NCBI GenBank assembly: GCA_015680685.1
Contig: MNCI01022125.1
Coordinates: forward strand, 693,662-757,661
Source of the DNA: Gnetum montanum
Lineage: Eukaryota; Streptophyta; Gnetopsida; Gnetales; Gnetaceae
Direction: 5' to 3'
Length of the DNA: 64,000 bases
Shown here: positions 38,101 through 46,911 of the stretch, piece after piece
Numbering within the stretch: position 1 is the stretch's first letter
How the letters are laid out: the number at the start of each line of letters is the position of its first letter
Translations under genes and position numbers: made by a program
The notes under the pieces: generated by a model
Told to the model about the DNA's origin: nothing
Database searches by the model: none
Seen by the model: only the letters and a program-made list of their open reading frames with translations

Positions 38101-41100
38101 GTGGATGTCAGGCTTGCCTTCAGAACTAATTATAGAAGTAGAACCCTGGTGTACGCGAGAACAGTAGAACATGGGCACAAAGAATTTCTATTATATGAAT
38201 TGAAAGTAGAGACTCGAATTCCTATATTTGTGTGAAATGTTACCTTCATTTCATCAAAAAATGGCATCCCGTTTCACACATTCTCTACTAAAATGTATTT
38301 AGCAACCCAAAGAACGTAATGGTCCACTCACAACAAAACTTGGTTTGAAAAATGGAACATCGAGAAGCATCTTACATATGAAATTCAGCATACTATAAAT
38401 GTACCAACTACTAAGTGTTAAGAAGAAGATGGGAATCCCTATTCTTAACAAGAGAAGAATTGACCTCCAACTGAAGATCACTTCTTTTTTCTATGCTTTA
38501 CTATGACTATCCTGAGACAAAGTAATTTTGGCGTAACTAAAACTTTGAATATTTTCATGGACCAAGGATAAAATGTTTAAGATTCACCTAATATAATCAA
38601 TGTAGCATGCGTAACCCACTAATATGCTTTATGCATTAGTTAATGCATGAAAGTGGCCACCATGCCCACTAATGTGTTTCTATGGGTTAATTAATGCATG
38701 AAAGTGGCCACCATACCCACTAACATGTTTTTATGAGTTGGTTAATGCATCAAGGTGGTCTCCATATTCGGTAATGCATTTTTAAGCATTGGCATTAGGT
38801 CTCTTATGGTAACGGATTTCATGGCCTGTAAATTCATTCTTGATGGGAGGACAAAGGCACCACAAATCACAGCAAGATTGCAGTTATAGTCCCTTTCACA
38901 GACGCTTAAAGATTGCATACACCATCATTGTAGAGCGCCCTTGTTAAAAAAGAATTAAAAAGCCAAATTTAATCTGAGGCATCAATGGCTAGAAGTCAGT
39001 TTCATTTGCTCAAGAATTGTGCATTTCCAGTTATTTGTGCATGTGAATTTCTTGTGCCATTTGCTTCCACATTCTATACTTTAACTACTTGTGCCATTGG
39101 TTTTCTACACAATTATTTTCTTGCATTTGGTATCAAAGTCTTAGATCTCTACAATTTTTTATGATGGTGCAATCTGGAAACAACATTTTTTTAATATTTC
39201 TGCGCTTTGTAGTTTGAGGAAGATCGCTCATTTCTTATTTCTTCCTCGTGAAAGAAATTTCACTCTCACATTTTGTTGCATTATTGTGCACCGTAGAACT
39301 AGAAAATAGAAACCATTACTACTGTGGCAATGGAGATATTTTCTTTTGTTATTTTGGAGAGCTGATCTAGTTGTGTTGTTTGCAATAGTTGTCATTATGT
39401 AAATGTTTTCAAAGGTTGAGCACCATTGGGTTTAACTTGAGTGGTTTTAAGGCTTACATATGTTTATTCCCTCTGTGCATAATTGGATTTTGTGAATTAT
39501 GTATGTGCTTTTTCCATTCGGCTTGGATATCCAACATTCATCATTGTTATTATGATTTTTGGTGTTTTTTTTCATGTTGGCCAATAAATTAGTTTCATGC
39601 TATAGGGTTTTCTTTTGGTGCTTTGGCCTCCACCTGGGCACCTTGGGCTGAAATAATTGAATGAATTATGTTTATACCATGTTGAATTTGGTAATTTATC
39701 AATTTTATGAATATTTTTGTATATGTATGCATCATTTTCTGCATATGAATTTTAACAAGTGATCTATATAATTTTGTATAATTAGAGAGTAGCCACAGCA
39801 ACTTTAATTATGCAAAATCATGTACTAAGAGCTTTTGGATCACATATGATACACAACATTAAAAATTGTGATCAATCATATGTAATATGATAAAATTTAT
39901 CCCATAGGATTTTTTATTGTATTTAATATGATTAATTAGGATGATAAGTTAAATTATTTTTCTTAATTTACCCACAAGAATTAAGAAAAGAAATATAATT
40001 TAATAGTTTCATCATAAGGATATATGAATCTTTTGAATTAAAATTTAAACCATAGGCAATTTTATGTCTTTTGTTTCATATTTTTCATGATTTACATTGG
40101 TAAATATGTCTTATGGTATTTTAACCTCAAATTTAGTGACATAAGCATGTTTGAGTATGCAGTTATATAACCTGTAAGCTACTCTGATTTAATTGTGACA
40201 TTCATGAATTAAAGGGTGATAATTATAAGGTGTGGAAGGAGAGAATTCTTCTTCATTTAAGCTAGATGGACATTGATTATGCTATCTGTAAGGATGAACC
40301 ACATACTGTTAGCCATTTGGATGATATTGGAAATTTATGAAAAATGGGAGAGATCTAATCACCTTTGTGTCATGTTCATAAAAACCAAGATCTCGACTGG
40401 TATGCATGGTTCACTAAAATAGTATGACAATGTGCATGCTTTGTTAAAGGCCCTTAATAAACAATTTGAGTCATCGGACAAGGTGTTGGCCAACACCTTG
40501 ATAATAAAGTTCTAATCCATGAAGCTCACTAAAATTTGTGGGGTGTGTGAGCACATCATGCAAAGGAGGGATATAGCAACTCAACTCAAAATGCTTAAGG
40601 TTGAGATGTCAAAATCTTTCCTTGTGCACTACATCTTAAACACGATCCCACCGCAGTATAGACCCTTTAAGATTTCTTATAACACACATAAGGACAAATG
40701 GTCAATCAATGAATTAATGACCATGTGTGTGCAAGAAGAGGGGAGACTTACTATGGAAGCAAAAGAGAGTGTGCATCTAGCTACACAAGGAAAAAATAAA
40801 GGATAAGCCAAAGGCAATTGAAAAGTCAAATTGCCTGCACCAACTGATATTAAAAAAGAATCAAGATGTTTTTTCTGCAAAAAGAAAGGGCACATAAAGA
40901 AGGATTGTTCTAAATATCAAAAATGGCTTGAAAAGATAGGTACTCAACTCTCACTTATTTGTTTTGAATCTAATACAATTGATGTTGGCCATGACACATG
41001 GTCAATTGATTTTGGTTCTACAATCCATGTTACCAATTCCTTGTAGGGAGTGAAAAACCTAAGGAAGCCAGTGGGAAATGAGTAATGCATCTATTTAGGC

Positions 41101-44100
41101 AATAAGATGCACTCACATGTGGATGCAATTAGAACATGCATTTTAGTTTTAAGCAGTGGTTTTGTTTTAAAATTGGAAAAGACATTTTATATTCCAAGTT
41201 TTTTAAGGAATTTAATTTCTGTTTCAAGGCTTGTATCATTGGGATTTTCCTTTAATTTTTCAAACACTATATTTAGTTTATATTATAGATTAGAACTTAT
41301 TGAAAATGGTACAGTAACAGATGGCCTTTTCAAAATTAATTTACAAAATGAAACTTCTTATACTTCTACGCATGTTCATGCTGGCATTAAGAGATGTGTT
41401 ATGAATGACGAATCTTCTATGTTGTGGCATCATAGATTAGGACATATCTCTATTGAAAGAATAAAGAGATTAGTATATGATGGAGTACTTAGTACCCTGG
41501 ATTTTACTGACTTTAACACTTGTGTGGACTGCATAAAGGGAAAGCAAACCAATATGTCAAAGAAAGATTCCAAGAGGAGTTCAAATATATTGGAGATCAT
41601 ACATACAGATATTTGTAGTCCAGATATGAATGCATATGGTCAAATTATTTCATTCCCTTTATTGATGATTACTCACAATATATGTATCTCTGCCTACTTC
41701 ATAACAAGAGTGAAGCTTTAGATACCTTTAAGGTATTTAAAGCTGAAGTAGAGAAACAATATGGTAAGCAAATAAAGATAGTGAGATCTGATAGAGATGG
41801 TGAATACTATGGTACATATACTGATGATGGACAAGCCCCTAGTCCATTTGCTACATTTTTTCAAGAGCATGGGATTGTTGCCCAGTACACTATGCCTAGT
41901 TTTCCAAACCAGAATGATGTGCCAGAAAGAAGAAACTGAACATTATTGGACATGGTGCAAAATATGCTTAGCAGCTCCAAGCTTCCTAAGTCCTTGTGGA
42001 CTAAAGATCTCAAGGTTATGGTGTATATATTAAACCAAGTTCCAACCAAGGCTATCTTAAAAAAACCATTTGAATTATGGAAAGGTTGGAAATTGAGTTT
42101 GCAATATATATGCATTTGGGGATGCCTGTCTGAAGTAAGAGTCTATAATCCACAAGAAAAGAAGCTAGATCCAAGGACCATAAGTGAATATCTTGTTGGA
42201 TATGCTGAACGGTCTAAGGGATACAAATTTTATTACTCATCACATACTACTAGATTTGTGGAATCAAGGAATGCTAAATTTCTTGAGAATGCCTAATTAG
42301 TGGGAGCAATAGATCTTGGAACATTGTTCCTAAGATAGATCATACAGACACTCAACCCACTATTTCAAATGATAGATTGATTGTTGTGCACAATATTCTT
42401 AGAGCACAAATGCATATTGAACAACAACTAGTCATTGAAGTTTCATAAACTACTGATCAAAGAGTAGTAGATCTAGCTGAACAACAGATACCATAACCTA
42501 TTGAATAGCTTTTTGAACATCATGATCCTCAAGAGAATGATGAACCAACATTAATAAGATCTACTAGAGTAAGGCGATCAGTGATTCCTAGTGACTATAT
42601 GGTGTATCTACAAGATCCTAACTACAACATAGGAGCTAAAATGATCCCGAAACATTTTCACAAGCCATGAGTTGTAAGGAATCTAGTGATATGATGTCAT
42701 GAAAGATGAAATGAGCTCTATGTCATATAATGAAGTTTGTAATCTTGTCAAGTTGCCTAATGGTGTAAAAACCATTAGATGCAAATGGATCTTTAAGACT
42801 AAGAAAGACTCATTGGGAAACATTGAAAGATATAAGGCCAGACTTATTGCAAAATGGTTCACTTAGAAAGAGGGAAAAGATTACAAGGAGACCTTTTCTC
42901 CTGTATCTAAGAAGGACTCCCTTCATGGTATCATGGCATTGGTTGCCCATTTTGATCTTGAATTACATCAAATGGATGTGAAAACAACATTCCTTAATGG
43001 TGATATAGAGGAAGAGGCTTATATGAAACAACCTGAAGGATTTTTCTCTAGTGACAGTGATCAATTGGTATGCAAGCTCAAGAAATCCATACATGGATTG
43101 AAACAAGCCTCCCATTAATGGTACTTAAAATTCCATGATATAATCACTTCATTTGGTTTTGAAGAAAACATCATGGATTAATTTATATTTGTATCCTTGT
43201 TTTATAAATGGATGATATCCTTCTTGTAACCAGTAACAATGGATTTCTATATGAGGTGAAACATTTTCTCTTTAAGAATTTCTACATGAAGGATATGGGT
43301 GAGGCATCTTATGTCATTAGCATACAAATCCATAAGGATAGATCTAGATGTATTTTGGGACTATCATAGGAAACCTATATTAATAAAATTTTAGAGAGGT
43401 TTCAGATGAAAGATTGTTCACCAAGTATAGCACCCATTGTGAAGGGTGACAGGTTGAATTTGAACTAATGCCCTAGGAATGATTTAGAAAGAAGTCAAAT
43501 GAGCAACATTCTATATGCTTCAGCTATTGGAATCCTTATATATGCTTAGGTCTGCACAAGACCTAACATTGCATTTACTGTGGGAATGTTAGGTAGATAT
43601 TAGAGTAATCTAGGTATTGACCACTAGAAGGTTGCAAAGAAAGTGATGAGGTACCTTCAAGATACAAAAGACTACATGCTTATGTATAAATGAACTGACT
43701 TCTTGGAGGTGACTAGCTACTCTGACTCAGACTTTGCTAGCTATCTTGATTCACAACAGTCAACATCTGGTTATGTTTTTATGCTAGCTGGAGGAGTTAT
43801 ATTCTAGAGGAGTGGAAAGCAAACTTTGGTTGCTACTTCCATCATGGAGGCAGAGTTCATGTCTTATTTTGAGACTACTTCACATGGTGTATGGCTAAAG
43901 AGTTTCATATCACGGCTTAGAATTATGGATTCTATATCTAAGCCATTAAGAATGTTTTGTGACAATTCAATTGCTATCTTTATGGCTAAGAATAATAAGC
44001 ATGGCAATCGAAATAAACACATCGACATCAAGTACTTAACCATAAGGGAACGCATTAAGGAAAACAAAGCAATCATTATGCATATAAGCACTGAATTAAT

Positions 44101-46911
44101 GATAGCTGATCCATTGATAAAAGGAATGCCACCAAAATCATTTAAAGATCATGTAGTTCAGATGGACTTGGTTCCATAATATAATTTGTTATATGTGAAA
44201 CTTACAATCTTAATGAAACTCTTATTCAATTGTGTTATTTTCTCATATGGTTTGCACATATAGTTATTAGAGAAAATGCACACATGGTAGAACCAAGAAT
44301 GAACATTAGATTTATTCATAAAGTTAAGTTACCATATAAGGAATTACATTTGAAAGATGATGCATTATAATACATGGAAAATAATACTTACATTAAGAGA
44401 AACTATCATCATGAGTCATGCATTTATTTCTTGAACTTTAAACCTGATTAAATATGAAGACCAAGTGGGAGATTATAGTATGTGTTTCCCATTAATGTGC
44501 TTTATGCATTAGTTAATGCATAAAAGTGGCCACCATGCCCACTAATGCATTTTATGGGTTAGTTAATGCATGAAAATGTGTTTAAAGGTGGTCTCCATAT
44601 TCGATAATTATGCATTGGCATTGAGGCTCTTATGGTAACCAATCCCATGGCGTATAAATTCATTCTTGATGAGAGAACAAAGGCACCACAAATCACAGCA
44701 GAATTGCAGTTCCAGTCCCTTTCACATACACTTGAAAATTGCATACACCATCGTTTCCCTTTCACATACACTTTAAAATTGCATCCACCATCGTTGCATA
44801 GCACCCGTGTGAAAGAAGAATCAAAACGCCAAATTTAATCTAAGACATCAATGGCTAGAGGTCAGTTCCATTTGCTCAAGAATTGTGCATTTTCAGTTGT
44901 TTATGCATGTGAATTTCATGTGCGATTTGCTTGTGCATTTTGTACTTTGACTACTTGCCATCTGGTTTTCTCCGCAATTATTTTCTTACAATCAAAGTAC
45001 ATAAGCGCAACCATCCGTAAAGAGTGTGTGTTCAGTACCAAATTACAGCCTTTTGGCCATTGTCGCGGTTGCTTGTAAGTAATAAAAAATCGCGTCAACT
45101 TTTTAGTTTTGCGAAATGCAAGAGAGTTACTATGTACACCTTTGTCTATCCACTACCTGTGGCTGATACCGAAAATTACGTTAATTTCAGCTAGCAAAAA
45201 TCTAACTACTGCCTCTAAAATCTCTTCCAAGTTTCAACAAATTTGCTAACACAAACAAGAAAGTTTATCGGGCAATTGTTACACAGTAAAGCTGCTACGG
45301 TCCATTTCCAACCTTTGCTAAATTTCAAACGTTGATGTCATATGCGGTACTACCAACCCTAAACCTACAGAACCGCTAATGCTCGCATCAATTCATTATT
45401 CACACTAACAATTAGCCTGGATGATTCAGCATGGCCTTCAACTTCAAAACACGCTTATAATTATAGGCTCATAGCCAGAATTTACTACATGGCATAAAGC
45501 TATTTAACATGAATGTTGTCTTTGGCGGAAAAATACTTGATTCTGAGATTCATGGAAACACACAAATCTTTATGTAATCAAAATCCTACTTTTAATTGAA
45601 TCCTGTTTAACGTAGCAGGAACGTCATGCTACACTTTACACGTTTTTACATTGTAATAAATATAAAATCAAGCATGCTTTCATCCAAAAGAGTAAGGTTG
45701 CAGAGCTGATAGAAGTACACAAACACATGTTTATGCTCATACAGAACACTATTGCACTCCTGCTCAAGCAAGGACACGGAGGGTTACATGCCTAAGTCCA
45801 ATCTGTATTTAGAGAATTGTTCATTTTCTAAATCTCAAATTGTATCCTAGCTGCCGCTGTGTGGAATGCCGTGCTTGACGGCATTGCCATCTTAGGATTA
45901 ACTGATCCTCATTCACAGTGTGTGGAATACAGCAAATGGGAGCATCACTTTTCTCCAGCACTTTTCCTTTCTGGGTTGGCAGAGCGGAAACGTAATTCTG
46001 CGACAGAGCACCAGCATTACAGTTTCGATGTAATTCATGAGATGGTTTGTACCGTTCTCCCTCGTACGCAGATTCGCTAACAAGAGTGGCAATACGTTCC
46101 CCTATATTTTATAAGATGTGCATGTTACGCCTGTTTTACGTACGTGTTCGTCAGAAGAACAAGGACGGTGTCTTCCTTTTTTTGTTTTCTTTCCTTGATT
46201 TTTAGCATCCTTGTATCACATGTTAAGGCAAGGTTCTGGTGGCCAAGAAAACGGCCAAAGAACCCTAACGAAGGATTAGTTTCTTCCGACTTTTCAGATG
46301 CACTATACCTCACTCTTAAGGAAGAGAAAAACACACAAATCTATGGGCAATCTAAAGCTTGCTTTTAGGCCTAGCTTATGTATTTTGCTTTGTGCCATTA
46401 CATACGCCTTGTGAGTGAGTCACTTTTCCAGATTTGCTGCTTTTAGTTTTGTATCAAGGTAGGATTTATAAAAGTTGATAGTTAAAATGTTTACGATGTT
46501 AAGATACTATTTTTTTTCTTTATACATAGGTGCTATACGTAAAGATTCTAGTTTTCTTCCCATTAACTTTTAATTTTAATAAAAGTTATCAAAATACTAA
46601 GCAAACTCTTCCACATGAGTTTGAAATTAAAGACAAAATCATTTAGTATGAAGCAAGAATAAATATTATATCTATATTATACATTTTACTATAAATATTC
46701 TTAACTTAACTATTATTAATTGTATTTAAATAAACATAAATATAGGAATATTTAACACATGATGTATAATTATAAATATTTTTTCCAAAAATTATGGAAA
46801 AAAATTTTAAATTTCATATTTATATTTACCTCATTTGAGCTTCCAGAGTAAAGATTAAGTTGTTTTCCAGTTGTAGAGCTTCTTTGATATCTCTCAAGAG
46901 TAGACTTCATA
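22996..46911 (-). CDS. MIKC-type MADS-box transcription factor gene, exons 2-7 (partial: MADS exon 1 not in window)
   Basis: Coding joins, in transcript order: 46911-46830, 36282-36221, 36137-36038, 35956-35915, 23256-23215, 23130-22996. The product is a nuclear DNA-binding regulator of the kind that controls plant development. The exons encode the I region ([13 protein letters not shown]), the whole keratin-like K domain (starts [20 protein letters not shown]; contains [20 protein letters not shown]; ends [20 protein letters not shown]) and a 44-residue C-terminal domain with stop. All introns are GT-AG, the frame stays open, and exons 3-6 are 62, 100, 42 and 42 bp, the family's canonical sizes. 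A standard 185-bp exon 1 would make about 215 residues. K-domain hydrophobic positions are regular, so dimerisation looks intact. Subfamily is unresolved; some K-domain positions recall AGL12-like and B-sister proteins, but weakly. Expression cannot be judged. Confidence 0.9.
23131..23214 (-). other. MADS gene intron 6 (84 bp)
   Basis: Donor GTAACAATTT, acceptor AAGTAACTGCAG. A normal small plant intron, AT-rich throughout. Confidence 0.85.
23215..23256 (-). CDS. MADS gene exon 6 (42 bp, end of K domain)
   Basis: Encodes [14 protein letters not shown] in phase 0 between acceptor TTATTTTCTAG and donor GTAACA. Length and position match the second 42-bp exon of MIKCc genes, and the E..L...N..L..K pattern is typical. 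Confidence 0.9.
24178..24405 (-). CDS. Unrecognised 75-codon open frame in intron 5 (doubtful)
   Basis: The frame stands out from its surroundings by higher GC and retained CpG. Its composition is protein-like ([20 protein letters not shown] near the N-terminus; [20 protein letters not shown] near the end). The last part follows TTTATTTCCAG, a plausible splice acceptor. It could be a gene fragment, an alternative exon or a conserved non-coding patch read by chance. No family is recognised. Confidence 0.25.
   Translation of the reverse strand: MFGLTASKLFWLRFSPLPFKSFAAKTYGLQFEASTSPKHLCRRVYLFLFFYFQDVVKILSDGAEVSYLDLVTQEI
24986..25110 (-). repeat. Dispersed repeat DR (SINE-body-like), copy 1
   Basis: GTAGAACCCAAAACTATTTGACT and the following 90 bp match copies at 28085-28260, 50328-50500 and 50508-50665. 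The last is linked to a Pol III A-box on the minus strand. Confidence 0.55.
25355..25850 (-). mobile_element. RTE-clade LINE, 3' fragment
   Basis: On the minus strand the 3' tail reads CTCATGTAGC.AACCCCATTTTGTTAGGACAAGG and ends in GATGATGATGATG, the usual tail of plant RTE LINEs. Upstream, decayed protein matches the C-terminal reverse-transcriptase region, with recognisable bits of the ACYFI.S..YGA.CW and A.MDVE segments. The 5' part is missing, as is normal for truncated LINE insertions. It is in the same orientation as the MADS gene. Confidence 0.75.
25851..26977. other. Intron 5 sequence, no recognised feature
   Basis: Nothing beyond AT-rich sequence with short open frames lacking family motifs. 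Confidence 0.45.
26978..27840 (+). mobile_element. Probable LTR-derived sequence
   Basis: It starts TGATGAGGGTATCACCCAACC, like the ends of R1-type LTRs, and holds a GT-rich run and the AGATGTCT cluster at 27233-27353. It finishes with a T-rich ATTTTTCTCCATTTCATTTTG segment that resembles LTR 3' regions. I find no partner LTR or TSD, so this is only probable. Confidence 0.35.
27233..27353. repeat. AGACATCT / AGATGTCT cluster
   Basis: The octamer AGACATCT occurs at 27233, 27273 and 27293, ACACATCT at 27253, and the reverse complement AGATGTCT at 27346. It is related to the cluster at 8310-8510. Confidence 0.55.
28085..28260 (-). repeat. Dispersed repeat DR, copy 2
   Basis: TTAGAACCCCAAACAATTTGAC and its continuation match the DR copies at 24986, 50328 and 50508. 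No Pol III box is visible in this copy. Confidence 0.55.
29760..30519 (-). repeat. Family X copy 2, 3' LTR (truncated)
   Basis: It ends in GTCTAACA on the plus strand and aligns with 34620-35272 and with the X copy 1 LTRs. The outer end is missing. Confidence 0.8.
30520..30530 (-). other. Polypurine tract of element X copy 2
   Basis: TTGAAGGGGAG on the minus strand abuts the LTR start TGTTAGAC. It shows the element orientation. Confidence 0.8.
32370..32381 (-). other. Primer-binding site of element X copy 2
   Basis: TGATATTAGAGC on the minus strand directly follows the 5' LTR. It differs at two bases from the initiator-Met-tRNA complement TGGTATCAGAGC, both of them transitions. Confidence 0.8.
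32589..34619. mobile_element. Solo LTR of about 2.03 kb nested in element X copy 2
   Basis: The insert starts TGTAATGAACC and ends GGGTATTACA, nearly perfect inverted ends with the TG...CA of LTRs. It is flanked by the 5-bp duplication GTTAT (32584-32588 and 34620-34624). No internal retrotransposon region is present, so it is best read as a solo LTR left by LTR-LTR recombination. Two minus-strand B-box-like sequences lie near 33150 and 33220. The assembly gap 32905-32948 is inside it. A short non-autonomous element with its own small terminal repeats is an alternative. Confidence 0.75.
32905..32948. other. Assembly gap (44 N)
   Basis: Run of N inside the nested solo LTR. Confidence 1.
35915..35956 (-). 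CDS. MADS gene exon 5 (42 bp, K domain)
   Basis: Encodes [14 protein letters not shown] in phase 0, between an acceptor ending TTTTAG and donor GTATGACC. The length is exactly that of the first 42-bp K-domain exon in MIKCc genes. Confidence 0.92.
35957..36037 (-). other. MADS gene intron 4 (81 bp)
   Basis: Donor GTATTTAG, acceptor TTTTAG. Confidence 0.85.
36038..36137 (-). CDS. MADS gene exon 4 (100 bp, K domain core)
   Basis: Exactly 100 bp. Its first base completes the Arg codon begun in exon 3, then it encodes [19 protein letters not shown] and on to NQVRAKK. The GEEL and LE.QL...I..VRAKK patterns are hallmarks of the K box. Confidence 0.95.
36138..36220 (-). other. MADS gene intron 3 (83 bp)
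   Basis: Donor GTACTATATT, acceptor TTTTTAG. Confidence 0.85.
36221..36282 (-). CDS. MADS gene exon 3 (62 bp, start of K domain)
   Basis: Exactly 62 bp, encoding [20 protein letters not shown] plus two bases of the next codon, with Leu/Val at heptad positions. Acceptor GAATTGGATAG, donor GTACTATA. Confidence 0.93.
36790..38600. other. CpG-retaining, GC-richer block in intron 2, left half
   Basis: Unlike nearly all the rest of the window, this stretch keeps many CG dinucleotides (for example around 36825-36940 and 37030-37080) and has visibly higher GC. Short open frames occur (37117-37344 minus, 37643-37843 plus), with no recognised family. A TATAAAG precedes a small ATG frame near 37018-37090. 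It may be unmethylated regulatory DNA or a low-copy relic. Confidence 0.4.
38079..38105. promoter_or_regulatory. G-box (CACGTGGC) with neighbouring ACGTGG
   Basis: CACGTGGC at 38079-38086 is a perfect plant G-box/ABRE core. A second ACGTGG lies about 20 bp away. Both are in the CpG-retaining part of intron 2. Function is inferred only from the motif. Confidence 0.35.
38601..39125 (+). repeat. Copia element 1, 5' LTR
   Basis: Starts TGTAGCATGC, ends TTTTCTTGCA. It contains three tandem units of about 60 bp (from about 38616 to 38770), each including a TTAATGCAT and a GTGGCCACC or GTGGTCTCC segment. The promoter TATA is mutated to TGTAAAT near 38827. Confidence 0.9.
39128..39140 (+). other. 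Primer-binding site of copia element 1
   Basis: TGGTATCAAAGTC, two bases after the LTR end, matches the initiator-Met-tRNA complement except for transitions. Confidence 0.85.
39141..40190 (+). other. Copia element 1 untranslated leader
   Basis: About 1 kb between the primer-binding site and the first gag homology. No domain recognised. Confidence 0.6.
40198..44179 (+). pseudogene. Copia element 1 gag-pol, multiply disrupted
   Basis: Gag starts with [13 protein letters not shown], and an open part (40519-40806) carries [25 protein letters not shown] knuckle (C-x2-C-x4-H-x4-C) lies at 40867-40908. The protease site reads D-F-G at 41008-41016 where D-S-G is expected. The pre-integrase motif [11 protein letters not shown] and the CVDCIKGKQ region follow in 41107-41721. 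A frameshift near 41690 leads into integrase (SDRDGEY, then VPERRN and a stop). Reverse transcriptase has [20 protein letters not shown] and [10 protein letters not shown]. The Y of its YMDD box is a stop (43205-43207) while DD remains. RNase H runs 43826-44179, with MEAEFMS and [11 protein letters not shown]. More than ten stops and several frameshifts are visible. Confidence 0.92.
44463..44473 (+). other. Polypurine tract of copia element 1
   Basis: AAGTGGGAGAT immediately before the 3' LTR, the usual copia tract. Confidence 0.9.
44474..44990 (+). repeat. Copia element 1, 3' LTR
   Basis: 517 bp ending TTTTCTTACA; its first bases are TATAGTATG (TG to TA). It keeps the TATA box TATAAAT near 44652 that the 5' LTR has lost. 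It has an extra duplication of about 40 bp of a CCCTTTCACATACACTT segment (44715-44800). Confidence 0.9.
44996..46440. other. CpG-retaining, GC-richer block in intron 2, right half
   Basis: Continuation of the block interrupted by copia element 1. It keeps many CpG sites (for example 45010-45070 and 46030-46160). Open frames at 45859-46080 and 46144-46368 (plus) have no recognised family. A short GCCGTGCTTGACGGC hairpin sequence lies near 45868. It could be intronic regulatory DNA. Confidence 0.4.
46441..46829. other. Intron 2 sequence next to exon 2
   Basis: AT-rich sequence, no element recognised. Confidence 0.5.
46830..46911 (-). CDS. MADS gene exon 2 (I region)
   Basis: One base completes a Ser codon split AG|T, followed by [19 protein letters not shown] and on to SGSSNE, then donor GTAAATAT. 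The 82 bp are in phase with a 185-bp exon 1. The start is ambiguous: the acceptor is a tandem AAGAAG, and use of the upstream AG would extend the exon to 46914 and add one codon without changing the frame. I chose the downstream AG because MIKC genes usually join AG|C or AG|T before ATG. Confidence 0.85.

Larger units (their letters stand above)
38601..44990 (+). mobile_element. Ty1-copia retrotransposon in intron 2 (complete structure, inactive)
   Basis: It has LTRs 38601-39125 and 44474-44990, a primer-binding site, gag-pol in copia order (gag, protease, integrase, reverse transcriptase, RNase H), a polypurine tract, and the exact target-site duplication ATCAA at 38596-38600 and 44991-44995. 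It is 6390 bp and lies antisense to the MADS gene. Many stops and frameshifts make it dead. The two LTRs differ by numerous substitutions and by an extra 40-bp duplication in the 3' LTR, so it is not recent. Confidence 0.96.
36283..46829 (-). other. MADS gene intron 2 (10.5 kb)
   Basis: Donor GTAAATAT after exon 2, acceptor TTGGATAG before exon 3. It contains a whole copia element in antisense. Without that element and one TSD the intron would be about 4.15 kb. Confidence 0.8.

Noticed and set aside
36790-38600. Insertion of chloroplast or mitochondrial DNA as the cause of higher GC
   Set aside because: No organellar gene or rRNA/tRNA sequence could be recognised in the block.
39389-39801. 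Plus and minus frames after the copia element 1 primer site
   Set aside because: They occupy the untranslated leader, before the first gag homology, and have Cys/Phe-rich chance composition.
41797-42115. Alternative frames overlapping the copia integrase
   Set aside because: They are shadows of the true integrase frame, which carries SDRDGEY and VPERRN.
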